A stretch of 64,000 bases of DNA. Source: Vitellaria paradoxa. Lineage: Eukaryota > Streptophyta > Magnoliopsida > Ericales > Sapotaceae. Every line of letters starts with the position of its first letter. The first letter of the stretch is position 1. Positions 11,882 to 21,799 of this stretch are shown one piece after another. The stretch covers positions 48,993,812-49,057,811 of the forward strand of contig CM034239.1 in NCBI GenBank assembly GCA_019916065.1. Reading direction: 5' to 3'. Made by a program: the position numbers and the translations under genes. Below the pieces are notes generated by a model, which was given only the letters and a program-made list of their open reading frames with translations, ran no database searches and was not told where the DNA came from.

Positions 11882-14453
11882 TGCATATAATAGCAGAGTA
11901 GTAGCCCTGCAGCTTGCTGGAGGCTTCAGTGCATTTCGTAGCCAACACCTCATTGCACTCTTTTAAAATTAATTCGGCCACTGCAATGCAATGCAATAGT
12001 TTTCTCCCTCCCATTACTTGTCAGTTCTTGGACTTAACATGACAATCCAGTAATTAATTTAACTATACATCTTACCCTGCCTAAAAATGTAATTTAATTA
12101 AATTGGCTCGATCGAACCCCCCCCACCAAAAAAAATGAGTATTTAGTCTCTGCCGGCTTTTTTTTATTTTATTTTAATAAATATAAATAGAAGAAGAAGA
12201 TTCAAAAGTTGTGGATTTAAGTCAAACCTATACATAGGCGAATTGAAAGCTAGCCGACCTTCATTGGGGACCAAACATTTTTGTAGGTCAGCAAAACCCA
12301 AGTGGCTTGTCTTGTGCAATTGGAGTTCCAACTCTGGCTTTCCAGGAAAGTGGTGAGAAAATGAGGGAGAAATTTAAGCAGAGATATATATTTCTAAAGC
12401 AAGCATTGATGATAGAAGTGCAGTGGGTGTGATCTGTAATTGGAATGTTCCATTTTGAATTTTCCCTAGCTTTGGACTAGAATGAATGGTAATTATACGT
12501 ATATGGGGACGAATTGTGCAGGCGCATCCATGTGAGGACACACAATGCTTCAAATATTAATGGAAAGGGTTAGGTTAGATGGAGCCACGCATACGCATGA
12601 AATTTCACCATGGCTATTAAGTCTTCATTGTATATGTGAAGCGTCATTAGGGGGTCCCACCTTGACTGGTCAGTGGTCTGCTTTGAACCAATGAAGGCCA
12701 AACTAACTACGTATGTGTGTGTGTGGTGTGTTTTTTATTACGAAAAACCAGTCAAGATTGGGTGAATGGCTTCTGCAATTAAACACTTCTAGTTAATATA
12801 TATTTTTTTTAATTAAGGTTGAAACTTTGAATAATTCAAACCATATTTATGGTTAATAATAATTAATTATACTTTGATTGTGCGGGTAGTACTACATGGC
12901 CAACTTTGGAATATTCTATACCACTGCAAGAAAAGTTGGTATATGCGATGATTTTTTTTTTTCGTGGAATATATAAAACCAATGTTTTGTTTCATTATAT
13001 ACAACCTGAAAAATTTTTACAAGAAAAAAAATTTTCTTCACTAATAGTACTATTTTGCAAGAAATTTTTTATTTCTTTGCTATATGGTTAAAATTCTCTT
13101 GCTAATGATAACTTCGGCTCATGAAAGATTTGATGGCTTTAGACAGAAAAAGTTTTCATTGCATAAGACTTTGGGTGAGGATGATTTTGTTACTAAATGT
13201 TATAGGTTAGGAATTAAGTTTCCCAACTAAATCTCAATTTTTATTATACACCTCTAAAACTCACTTCTTGTACCGTCCCTTATTTTTATTCTCCCTACCC
13301 TAAGATTTGGTTATTGCTACCACTATTTATTTTATTAACTATTTTTGTTGCTTGTTGTTGTCGCCATTGCTGCGACCATGTGTCGGTGAAAAAATTTGAA
13401 AAAAAAAAAAAATTCCTCACATGTAATATTTAGTAAAGAAATTTTAATCTTTAATGAAAAAATAATTTTTCACTTGTACCCACATTTTTTCACGGTGTAT
13501 GAACGAACGTACACCAAGAATAAAAGTTTCAAAGCGTGCCAATTTGGCCACTAGGTTTTGGAAATTAATGGAGAAGGGATGGAGCAATGGAGTGGTGTGG
13601 TTGGGGATTGGCAAAGAAATACTGTCATATCATCAATGCATATATAAGAAAAGTATAATCAAATGATAACCCATATGAGTTTAATATTATTTTAAAATAC
13701 TGACAAAAATATAATTAAATATTTCACACCATGTTTTACTTTTTCTTCTTGCATACAGTAACTATATCTAGCAATAGGAGGACTCGTGATAAGGGCACTA
13801 AAACCTGGCCCGCTTGATTGGTGTTCTTTAGGTGTGTCTTAGAGTCGTGCAAAAGTAGTGTTTGTTCCTTGGCAAAATGGTGAGGCCAAGTGAGAGCGGT
13901 GGGGTTTGCCCTTTGACGAATACATATCGATCCCAGCTCCCTCTCTCTCTCTCTCTTCCCCCTGTCTCAAATGATAATCGGCGATGGTCACTTGGCGTAC
14001 GCATAGGTTGAGCGATGAAACTCTCTCCGGGCCTTTCCCCTTTTCGCATTTTCAAATAGAATGCTAGAGAGCCAAATTATAACTTTTCTTTTTTTTCACT
14101 TTTCTTTTTTTCATTTTTAAAATATATTTTTTAAAAGTTATATTTGACATAAGAATAATAAAATATTATTATTTTAACAAAATAACAAAAAATATTTTTC
14201 AAACCAAACATACATTTTAAAGTTTTTAATTAAGTAAATTAAAATATAAACTATCTTTGTGCTTTGTATAATGATCACATTAATCTACAAATTGGGAAGT
14301 CGATTAATGTTATCATCATCATGATGTTATGACAATCCAAATCATCATGGTAGAAGGTTAATTCCCATTGACATCCCATCTAAATTTACTAGAGAGAGAG
14401 AGAGAATCAAGAATTTTCCCTATGCACATGCATTAACGCTATATATATATTGC
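10501..14453. other. Noncoding part of duplication copy 1
   Basis: It aligns with 45540-52430 of copy 2 minus that copy's insertions. It contains an (AT)n microsatellite at 11846-11878 and a short CT tract near 13940-13956. The longer open frames around 11606-12014 and 13828-14055 change frame or length between copies and look noncoding. Confidence 0.6.
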
Positions 14454-14456
14454 ATG
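14454..14456. other. Left target-site duplication (ATG) of CACTA element
   Basis: ATG here and at 16499-16501 flanks the element. The matching empty site in copy 2 (about 52409-52411, TTGCATGTTGAGAAAATG) has ATG once. Confidence 0.9.
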
Positions 14457-14913
14457 CACTACTACAATAATTGATAAAGATCACACTAAGAAATTCATAA
14501 AGATCACGGTTTAAGAAAAAGCGTGATAAAAATTTGTGAGTTAAACTTTTTATCTCAGTCTAATTAAAAAACTGAAATAAAAAGTTACTTTTAATACTTT
14601 TTATCTCATTTTTGTTAAAACCGTGATTGTATTTAAAACGAGATAAAAGATCAGTGGAAACCATCTCAACAAAAAATTGAGATAAAAAATTAGTGAAAAC
14701 TATCTCTAGAAAAAACTGAGATAAAAGATCAGTGAAAACATCTCAAAAAAAAACTGAGATCAAAAAGTGAGTAAAATTATATCTTAAAAAAAGCGAGATA
14801 ATTAAAAAAATTAGAGATAATATTATTTTTTTTCCTTTATATCTCTCTGAAATAATTTTATTTATCATCTTATATGATTTAAATTAGATTTTGTAAACTT
14901 TATTGTAACATTT

Positions 14914-15408
14914 ATTTATTAATTTTAATTAATTGAATATGTTATAAAAACTATAATCATAGATCAATAAACAAAAAAATTTTAAATTAATGTTAAAATT
15001 AAATTTACCAAATCAAATTTAAATAACGCTAAATATATGATTATTATTTTTTTCAGTAAATATATGGAAGTAGTTTTCATAATTTGTATAACTTATAACG
15101 AGGTGAATATTTAATATTTAATATCTAATAAATATTTCATGTATCTTTAATATTATTTATATTTATTAATTTTAATTAATTGAATATGATATAAAAACTA
15201 TAATCATAGATCAATAAACAAAAAAAATTTAAATTAATGTTAAAACTAAATTTATCAAATCAAATTTAAATAACGCTAAATATATAATTATTATTTTTTT
15301 AGTAAATATATGGAAGTAGTTTTCATAATTTGTATAACTTATAACGAGTTGAATATTAAATATTTAGTATCTAATAAATATTTAGTGTATCTTTAATATT
15401 ATTTATAT
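14914..15408 (+). repeat. 247-base tandem duplication inside the CACTA element
   Basis: The unit starting ATTTATTAATTTTAATTAAT at 14914 repeats at 15161. The second unit ends near 15408. Only scattered differences separate the two, so the duplication arose within the element. Confidence 0.85.
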
Positions 15409-16029
15409 TAAAAGTGACATTATTTTATATTTTGTTGGAAGTGATAAAAATTTACAAATAAAAATAATAAAAATTTTCATTTTTTTGTTTTTTTAGAACT
15501 AATTTTTGAATATAATCATTGAAAATATTTTTTGTATTACAAATCAATTTTTAAAATAATTTTCAAAAAATTTTTTTGAACAATAATTTTCTAGAACTAA
15601 AACTAAACGCGACCTAATTACTTTTAAAAATATAATACAAAATGAAGAAAAATATATTATAAATAATGAGTTATGATTAAATATATGCTATACACAAAGA
15701 GTAAAGGAAAATAAGAAAAAGATTTGAGATTATTTTTAATTAAATATAATAGATATTTATAAATTATTTATTAAGTATTCACATTGTTCTATATATTACT
15801 TACGATTTCAAGTTGTTGCAAAAAGTTAAAATAATTAAATAAAAGTAAATTTTTTATCATTTTTTCTGGTCAATTGATCAGGAAAAATGTAACTTTTAAC
15901 TACTAATTGGTTGACAAAAGTCATAATAAATTATTGTAAAAACTTAAAATAATATAATTTTATTACTTTTAGTAACCCCTAAGGTGATAAAAATTTGTTT
16001 ATATATATTAATATGCAAAATGTATATAT

Positions 16030-16190
16030 AAATGATAAGTTGGACTAGCGGTCAACTACACTAACTTCCAAATGAATGGCAGGGGTTTGATTCTCAGTAG
16101 CAACAAAAAAAATGAAATATATAAGGTTACTATAATGATAAGGTGGTAAACGGTGCTAGAATGGCGTGATAGTAGGCTGCCATGTGAATT
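16030..16190 (+). mobile_element. SINE-like tRNA-related sequence inside the CACTA element
   Basis: TTGGACTAGCGGTCAA resembles an A box and GGGGTTTGATTCTCAG a B box about 45 bases later. A short A-rich run follows. The element's 3' end and duplication are not clear. Confidence 0.4.
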
Positions 16191-16814
16191 TTTATTATTT
16201 TTAAAATTAATCCATTTTTTCAGCGTGATTATTTGTTTATATTTGATCACGATTTTTCAAAAAAAGTGAGATCAAAATACATAAAAGATCACACGAGATT
16301 TCTTTTCATCTCAATTTTTTACCATAAAGATCACGCTTTTAGTGTGTGATTGTTGTAAGTTTTCGATCACGGTTGTAAACTGTGATAAAAAAGAGGTGAC
16401 TTACAATCTCACTTGGATCAATCACGCTTTTGTGACTGAGATAAAAAGTGAAACATCACGCTTAAAAGTTGTGATGTTTATGCATTTTTGTAGTAGTGAT
16501 GTTAAGAAAATGAATGGGAGATTTAAGGCAAGAAACTAATTAATTAATTAATTTGTAATGAAGAAAATAGTTTTCTTTAAAGTGATACACTTTCTTTGAA
16601 AACAAGATGTTATATATGACGATGACTGTAATTAATTTATGATAAATTATAATCCCTTTCATACATCTTCTTTAAGTTCCCGTGCAAGTGTAGCCAAGAA
16701 TCAAGATTAAAATTTGTGAGCAACAACTAAAATTAGTCCCATTTTATGGAAAGGATTTTGACATAAAACACCCTTTCACCCTTTCCTTCTATAACAAGTA
16801 TTTATTTATATATA

Positions 16815-17056
16815 ACTCCCGCGAGCGTAGCAAGGTTGGTACTCGGGCAGCAGATTGCACCTAAGGATGTAGGTTTGAGTCTTGGCAGCCGCAGTGTGTG
16901 AGTTTCACCCTCTTGTAGGAGTGACCTTTTGTGGGTACCAGGCATTGATCCTCCTATCTAAGAGGTCGCCGCGTATCGCGATTTATCTCCTCTATCATTC
17001 ACTTGAAGCCGGGGGTGGGGGTCCTGGGGGCGAGAGTATTATTCACCTTTTGCACC
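16815..17056 (+). mobile_element. tRNA-derived SINE, 242 bases, 20-base target duplication
   Basis: It has an A-box-like TAGCAAGGTTGG (16828-16839) and a B-box-like GGTTTGAGTCT (16872-16882), followed by a GC-richer body and a CACCTTTTG end. Flanks are 16795-16814 and 17057-17076; these 20-base direct repeats differ at one position. Copy 2 has the empty site once at about 52710-52730. The interval is clearly richer in G+C than its surroundings. The open frame through it is incidental. Confidence 0.88.
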
Positions 17057-17076
17057 CAAGTATTCATTTATATATA

Positions 17077-17187
17077 TGTGTGTACATATATATATATATC
17101 AACCAATTTATTTTTTATTAGACCCACCGCTAGACAATTAATTTATAGAATATTCAAGATGGCTGAGATCATGCGCTCTTTTGTGTG

Positions 17188-17218
<31 letters not shown>

Positions 17219-17588
17219 GGACAATCGATTATCAAAGACTAATTCAACCTAATTCCAATAACTATCATTACAATAATTTAAATTAAGCTATACAAGAGAT
17301 TGAAGGAAAAAGTCTTGCTAGATATATACAGCCAATGCGAACACCTCTCGAATTAAACTATTGTCAAATCTTTTTTTTTTTCTTTTTATCATTATTATAA
17401 TAATCATCAACCAAATGCATATCCAACTTACAACTGCCAACTCAGAGAAACATGATAAATTAATTGCGTTCCCACAGTAGGGATCTGACCAGCCGTACAT
17501 AAATGCAAATATATATGTACGTGGCCGTGATCAGAACATTGAAATCAATATCTGATTCAAATTTCCTTAAAAAAAAAAAAAGACACAC

Positions 17589-17630
<42 letters not shown>

Positions 17631-18813
17631 ACGTAGGGGCCAAAATAATAAGAGTGAGTTTAATTATACCAATGGACGACCAGGTAATTAGGAGAAAGTT
17701 TAGAGTGAAAAAAGTGATAAAATTTAATAAAAATTATTAATTTGTAATTGGTGTAGTAAAATAAAAAGTAAATAATTTTTAAAAATTTTTAATATATTTA
17801 AATGATTTTCAAAAATTTTTTTAAATTTTTTTAATCCCAAACAAAATTTGAAGACTGCCAATGAAATCATTGCCGTAGAAGTCAAATATAAAAATGAAAA
17901 TTTAATTATGATTATATGAAAAAACATTTTTATACCTAACATTGAGTCTTGTGCTTATCGGATTTTGAAATGAAATAATATTTAATTAATTAGGTAGCAA
18001 TCAAAAGGCTTCAATTCAATGGTCAGAAACCCTAATTGGTGGTCTCCCTGCCCAGCTAGCTATAGCTTAACGTACAATTATAAAAATTAATTAATATTTT
18101 GAGCAAAAAATATATTTTTACCGACTGTAGACAAATTTAAAAATCCACGGTTAATTTTCCAACGACTTTTTACTGCTCATTTTCACTGTTTTCTCATCTT
18201 CGTGATCAGATGCTTTGCCCATTAAGGGGTGAGCATGAGTCAAGTGGTCACTTTGACCTGACATGTACGTACGTACGCCTGGTTGTCCTTAATTGGATGG
18301 AATTTTTATTATTTAAATTAGCTTGAAAAATCAAACTTTATTGCGTTCACACTCCGGCACCAAATTTTCTACCTGCAAATGAGGATGATGATTGATGAAA
18401 AATGGAAAACCACACCTTCACTTTCCTTCATATCTCTATATATAACTACAATTAAATGTTCCGCAATTTCCTTCAAATTTAGGGGATGGGGTTTTTATTT
18501 CGTACTGTGTTTTATATGTATTATCAAATTAATTGTAAAATTGACACTAACTTCTCTTTAGTAAGAAAACATTTTTTTTTTGCTTCTGTAGTTAAATATA
18601 ATCTTGTTTTGACTGTTTTTTGATAGTTATAAAAGTGATGTGAATGAATCCATCAGTACTATTGAGTCATACAGCATTTGAATTAGACTTATTAAACTTA
18701 ACTGAGTTTAGAATATTAATTCAAATTTATATCGTTTATCTTTCCAGTTGAACTTAAATATTTGATTTAATTGATCTCGAGTTCAATTCAAATGTTTTGA
18801 TATTGTACGCTAT
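17077..18813. other. Noncoding part of duplication copy 1
   Basis: It matches 52730-53980 and onward in copy 2. It includes (AT)n/(GT)n microsatellites at 17180-17220 and 17590-17626, and a family-X MITE at about 17700-17850 that is shared by both copies and so predates the duplication. No gene recognised. Confidence 0.6.
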
Positions 18814-18816
18814 TTA

Positions 18817-19160
18817 GGCCCCGTTTGGAGTAAGAAAAAATAAAATAAGTTGAGATAAAATGTAATTTGGAGTTAATTTTGGCTCGCATTTTTTTCTGAA
18901 AAGTTACAAACCGTGGGAACGACGGATTCAAAAAAATTCACAAAAATAACGATAATGGTACTCATTTGAAAACTTTCGACACGAAAAATATGATTGTATA
19001 AAAAATTTACACATTCGGTTAACCTGCTTTCAGATTTTTTTATTTTTTTAACGAAATATTGGAATTTTTTTAAATTAGTGATGGTGAAAAATTTAGAGGT
19101 AGAGGGATTATTAGAAATTTATAGAATTTTTTAGAATTTATTCTTGATGTCAAACGGGCC
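18817..19160. mobile_element. PIF/Harbinger-like MITE, TTA duplication
   Basis: The left end GGCCCCGTTTGGAGTAAGAA and right end TTCTTGATGTCAAACGGGCC are imperfect inverted repeats. TTA flanks it at 18814-18816 and 19161-19163. Copy 2 reads GCTATTTATTGGGT at about 54925-54938, with a single TTA. No coding content. Confidence 0.88.
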
Positions 19161-19564
19161 TTATTGGGTCGGAATATAATTGAGCAGCCTTAGCTAGGAT
19201 GGAACCTTTTTTATTTCTAATTTTTTTAATGGGATTTTTGGAGGCCGGTCACTATTTATGGACTTATAAAGATTTAAGTCATACCCAAAAATCTTATTTG
19301 TGAATAAGTCACACTTGCAACAAAAAGACCAAAAAGGATATCACGCGTTTTTCACTACATTTCAAAACTGCCAGTTTTATCCGAAAATAGTGCACACTTT
19401 ACTCATAACTTCCGTGACTTTTCATCTTCTTTATAAAGCAAGTAAAACTAATTTTTTGAAACAAAATCAAAACTGTTTGAGAAAAACCTAATTCCGCGAC
19501 TTTCTATCTTCTTTACAAAACAAGCAAAACTGACTTTTGGAAACAAAATCAAAACTATTTAGGA

Positions 19565-19725
19565 AAACAGTACCACATAATAAAACAATACCGCATAAAA
19601 AACAGTACTACATAATAAAACATTATCGCATAAAAACAGTACCGCATAAAAAACAGTACCACATAATAAAACAGTACTGCATAATAAAACAGTACCGCAT
19701 AATAAAACAGTACCTCATTAAAACA
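19565..19725 (+). repeat. Short tandem array of CAGTACCGCATAA-type units
   Basis: About ten imperfect units of 14-18 bases follow the pattern ACAGTACCGCATAATAAA, with variants such as CAATACCGC, CAGTACTAC and CATTATCGC. The same ACAGTACCGC core occurs in the neighbouring 147-base repeat. Confidence 0.85.
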
Positions 19726-19749
19726 GCACCATTCTTTGTATGATATAGT

Positions 19750-20850
19750 CATGCAGTATTGTTTTTGAACGAGTATGCATCCTAAAAAAAACAGTACCGC
19801 AGACATGTGGTACTGTCACACATGCGGTACTGTCGGTCATTCGTTTGATATATGAACTATTTTTGTGTTTACATGTGATGTTTGCATGATAGAGTCATGC
19901 GGTACTGTTTTTGAACGAGCATGCATCCTTAAAAAAACAGTACCGCAGACATGTGGTACTGTCACACATGCGGTACTGTCGGTCATTCGTTTGATATGTG
20001 AACTATTTTTGTGTTTACATGTGATGTTTGCATGATAGAGTCATGCAGTACTGTTTTTGAACGAGCATGCATCCTTAAAAAAACAGTACCGCAGACATGT
20101 GGTACTGTCACACATGCGGTACTGTCGGTCATTCGTTTGATATGTGAACTATTTTTGTGTTTACATGTGATATTTTGCATGATATAATCATGCGGTACTG
20201 TTTTTGGACGAGCATGCATCCTAAAAAAAACAGTACCGCAGACATGTGGTACTGTCACACATGCGGTACTGTCGGTCATTCGTTTGATATGTGAACTATT
20301 TTTGTGTTTACATGTAATGTTTGCATGATAGAGTCATGCGGTACTGTTTTTGAACGAGCATGCATCCTAAAAAAAACAGTACCGCAAACATGTGGTACTG
20401 TCACACATGCGGTACTGGCGGTCATTCGTTTGATATGTGAACTATTTTTGTGTTTACATGTGATGTTTGCATGATAGAGTCATGCGGTACTGTTTTTGAA
20501 CGAGCATGCATCCTAAAAAAAACAGTACCGCAGACATGTGGTACTGTCACACATGCGGTACTGTCGGTTATTCGTTTGATATGTGAACTATTTTTTGTGT
20601 TTACATGTAATGTTTGCATGATAGAGTCATGCGGTACTGTTTTTGAACGAGCATGCATCCTAAAAAAAACAGTACCGCAGACATGTGGTACTGTCACATA
20701 TGCGGTACTGTCGGTTATTCGTTTGATATGTGAACTATTTTTTGTGTTTACATGTGATGTTTGCATGATAGAGTCATGCGGTACTATTTTTGAACGCGGT
20801 ACTGTTTTTGAACGAGCATGCATCCTAAAAAAAACAGTACCGCAGTCATG
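19750..20850 (+). repeat. 147-base tandem array, about 7.5 units, hairpin in each unit
   Basis: The segment starting CATGCGGTACTGTTTTTGAA recurs at 19750, 19896, 20042, 20189, 20334, 20481, 20628 and 20775, a period of 145-147 bases. In most units TGCGGTACTGTTTTT pairs perfectly with AAAAACAGTACCGCA about 20 bases later, and a further GGTACTGTC..GCGGTACTGTC pair follows. Because 147 is divisible by three, long open frames appear on both strands; they are repeat artefacts. The last unit contains an extra internal partial repeat (20775-20820). Confidence 0.95.
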
Positions 20851-21255
20851 TGTTTAAATACGTAATCCAGATCTATATATATTCATTCGATCGACGTTAA
20901 TCTCGCAGCACAAACTCGCATAATCCGTATGTATTCCTTCGTATATAATCCTTTAACAGATTTTTATCTCACTATATCTTCACGCGATTGATAAGGAATG
21001 AAACAAAAACAGAAAACTTGATTCTCGGTTCCATAATTTTCGGCAACTTCATCTCAGTTAATTATAGAAAATGGGCATTTAAGTCATATTATAAATTATA
21101 TTTAAAACAAACTCGTGGGACCCACTCAAAAGTATGACTTAAATACAAAACTTTTCACATTAATGTGACTTAAAAGCAATACTTTTTTTTGAGTGTGACT
21201 AATAACTTTAAAAGATTACCGAGTATGACTTGGATACAATTTTCCGTTTTTTAAT

Positions 21256-21768
21256 TTCTTGTCCTCTCAATTTTTTTTTTTTTTTTTGGTGTTCGTGGCT
21301 GGGGTACATAGGATTGTTGTGTTCTTGAAACCATCAAGACGATTTGGGTTTAAGGTAGACCCTAGTCCATATTTATCGTCCAAGGCTTGGGCTTTCAGCC
21401 TAGAATCCTAAACCCATGGACTCAAAGTCCTTTTTGTCTCCCTGGATACTTTTTCTGTCCATGGCCTTCGTTAAGACATTGATATAGATTTTCTTCTCAT
21501 AGTGCTGAGGTAGTAAAAGCCCTTCTCAATTGGATCTATCCCTCTCTTGCCAACACATTCTTTGTTTTGAGTTTAAAAGGTTGAAACTTCCGTCGGATGA
21601 AAGGAAAGGAAAGGAAAGGAAAGTGAAGGCAAGGGAAAACAAAGGAGGGTACATAACATTTTCTTTTCTCTTGTTTGGATAATCAATATTCTGTTACCTT
21701 CCTCTCTTGCACCTTTGATCAGTAGAACCATCGGCATTCTAATTGACTTTATACATCGATTTACATCC

Positions 21769-21799
<31 letters not shown>

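Larger units (their letters stand above)
14457..16498. mobile_element. Non-autonomous CACTA (En/Spm) transposon, 2042 bases
   Basis: It starts CACTACTACAA and ends TTGTAGTAGTG, perfect 11-base terminal inverted repeats with the superfamily's CACTA-type terminus. A 3-base ATG duplication flanks it. Copy 2 of the segmental duplication has the uninterrupted site at about 52409. Subterminal regions (14470-14800 and 16240-16480) carry many short repeats such as GATCACG, GTGATAAA and GAGATAAAA in both orientations, as expected for transposase-binding arrays. No transposase or second ORF is present, so movement would have needed proteins from elsewhere. It is younger than the duplication. Confidence 0.93.
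19231..21246. mobile_element. Mutator-like insertion, 9-base duplication, carrying tandem repeats
   Basis: A 2016-base block is absent from copy 2, which reads continuously through the site near 54985-55000. TTTTTTAAT flanks it on both sides (19222-19230 and 21247-21255), matching the 9-base duplications of Mutator-like elements, though this one is low in complexity. The outermost bases match weakly (GGGATTTTTG versus CGGAAAATTG inverted). Subterminal segments are inverted relatives: AAGTCATACCC...AGTCACAC near 19275-19315 against the reverse complement of 21190-21230. No transposase is encoded. The interior is mostly tandem repeat. Confidence 0.7.

Noticed and set aside
11606..12014. Open frames on both strands near 11606-12014
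   Set aside because: The partner region 49158-49542 has different frames and stops; poly-A and (AT)n tracts make up much of the predicted peptides.
16056..16250. Small minus-strand frame at 16056-16250
   Set aside because: It lies inside the noncoding interior of the CACTA element and has no transposase similarity.
16815..17056. Functional tRNA gene at 16828-16882
   Set aside because: A and B boxes are present but no cloverleaf could be folded by eye, and the flanking 20-base duplication marks it as a SINE.
20422..20857. Long open frames on both strands over the 147-base array
   Set aside because: 147 is a multiple of three, so any stop-free unit gives a long frame. The predicted peptides just repeat and resemble no known protein.
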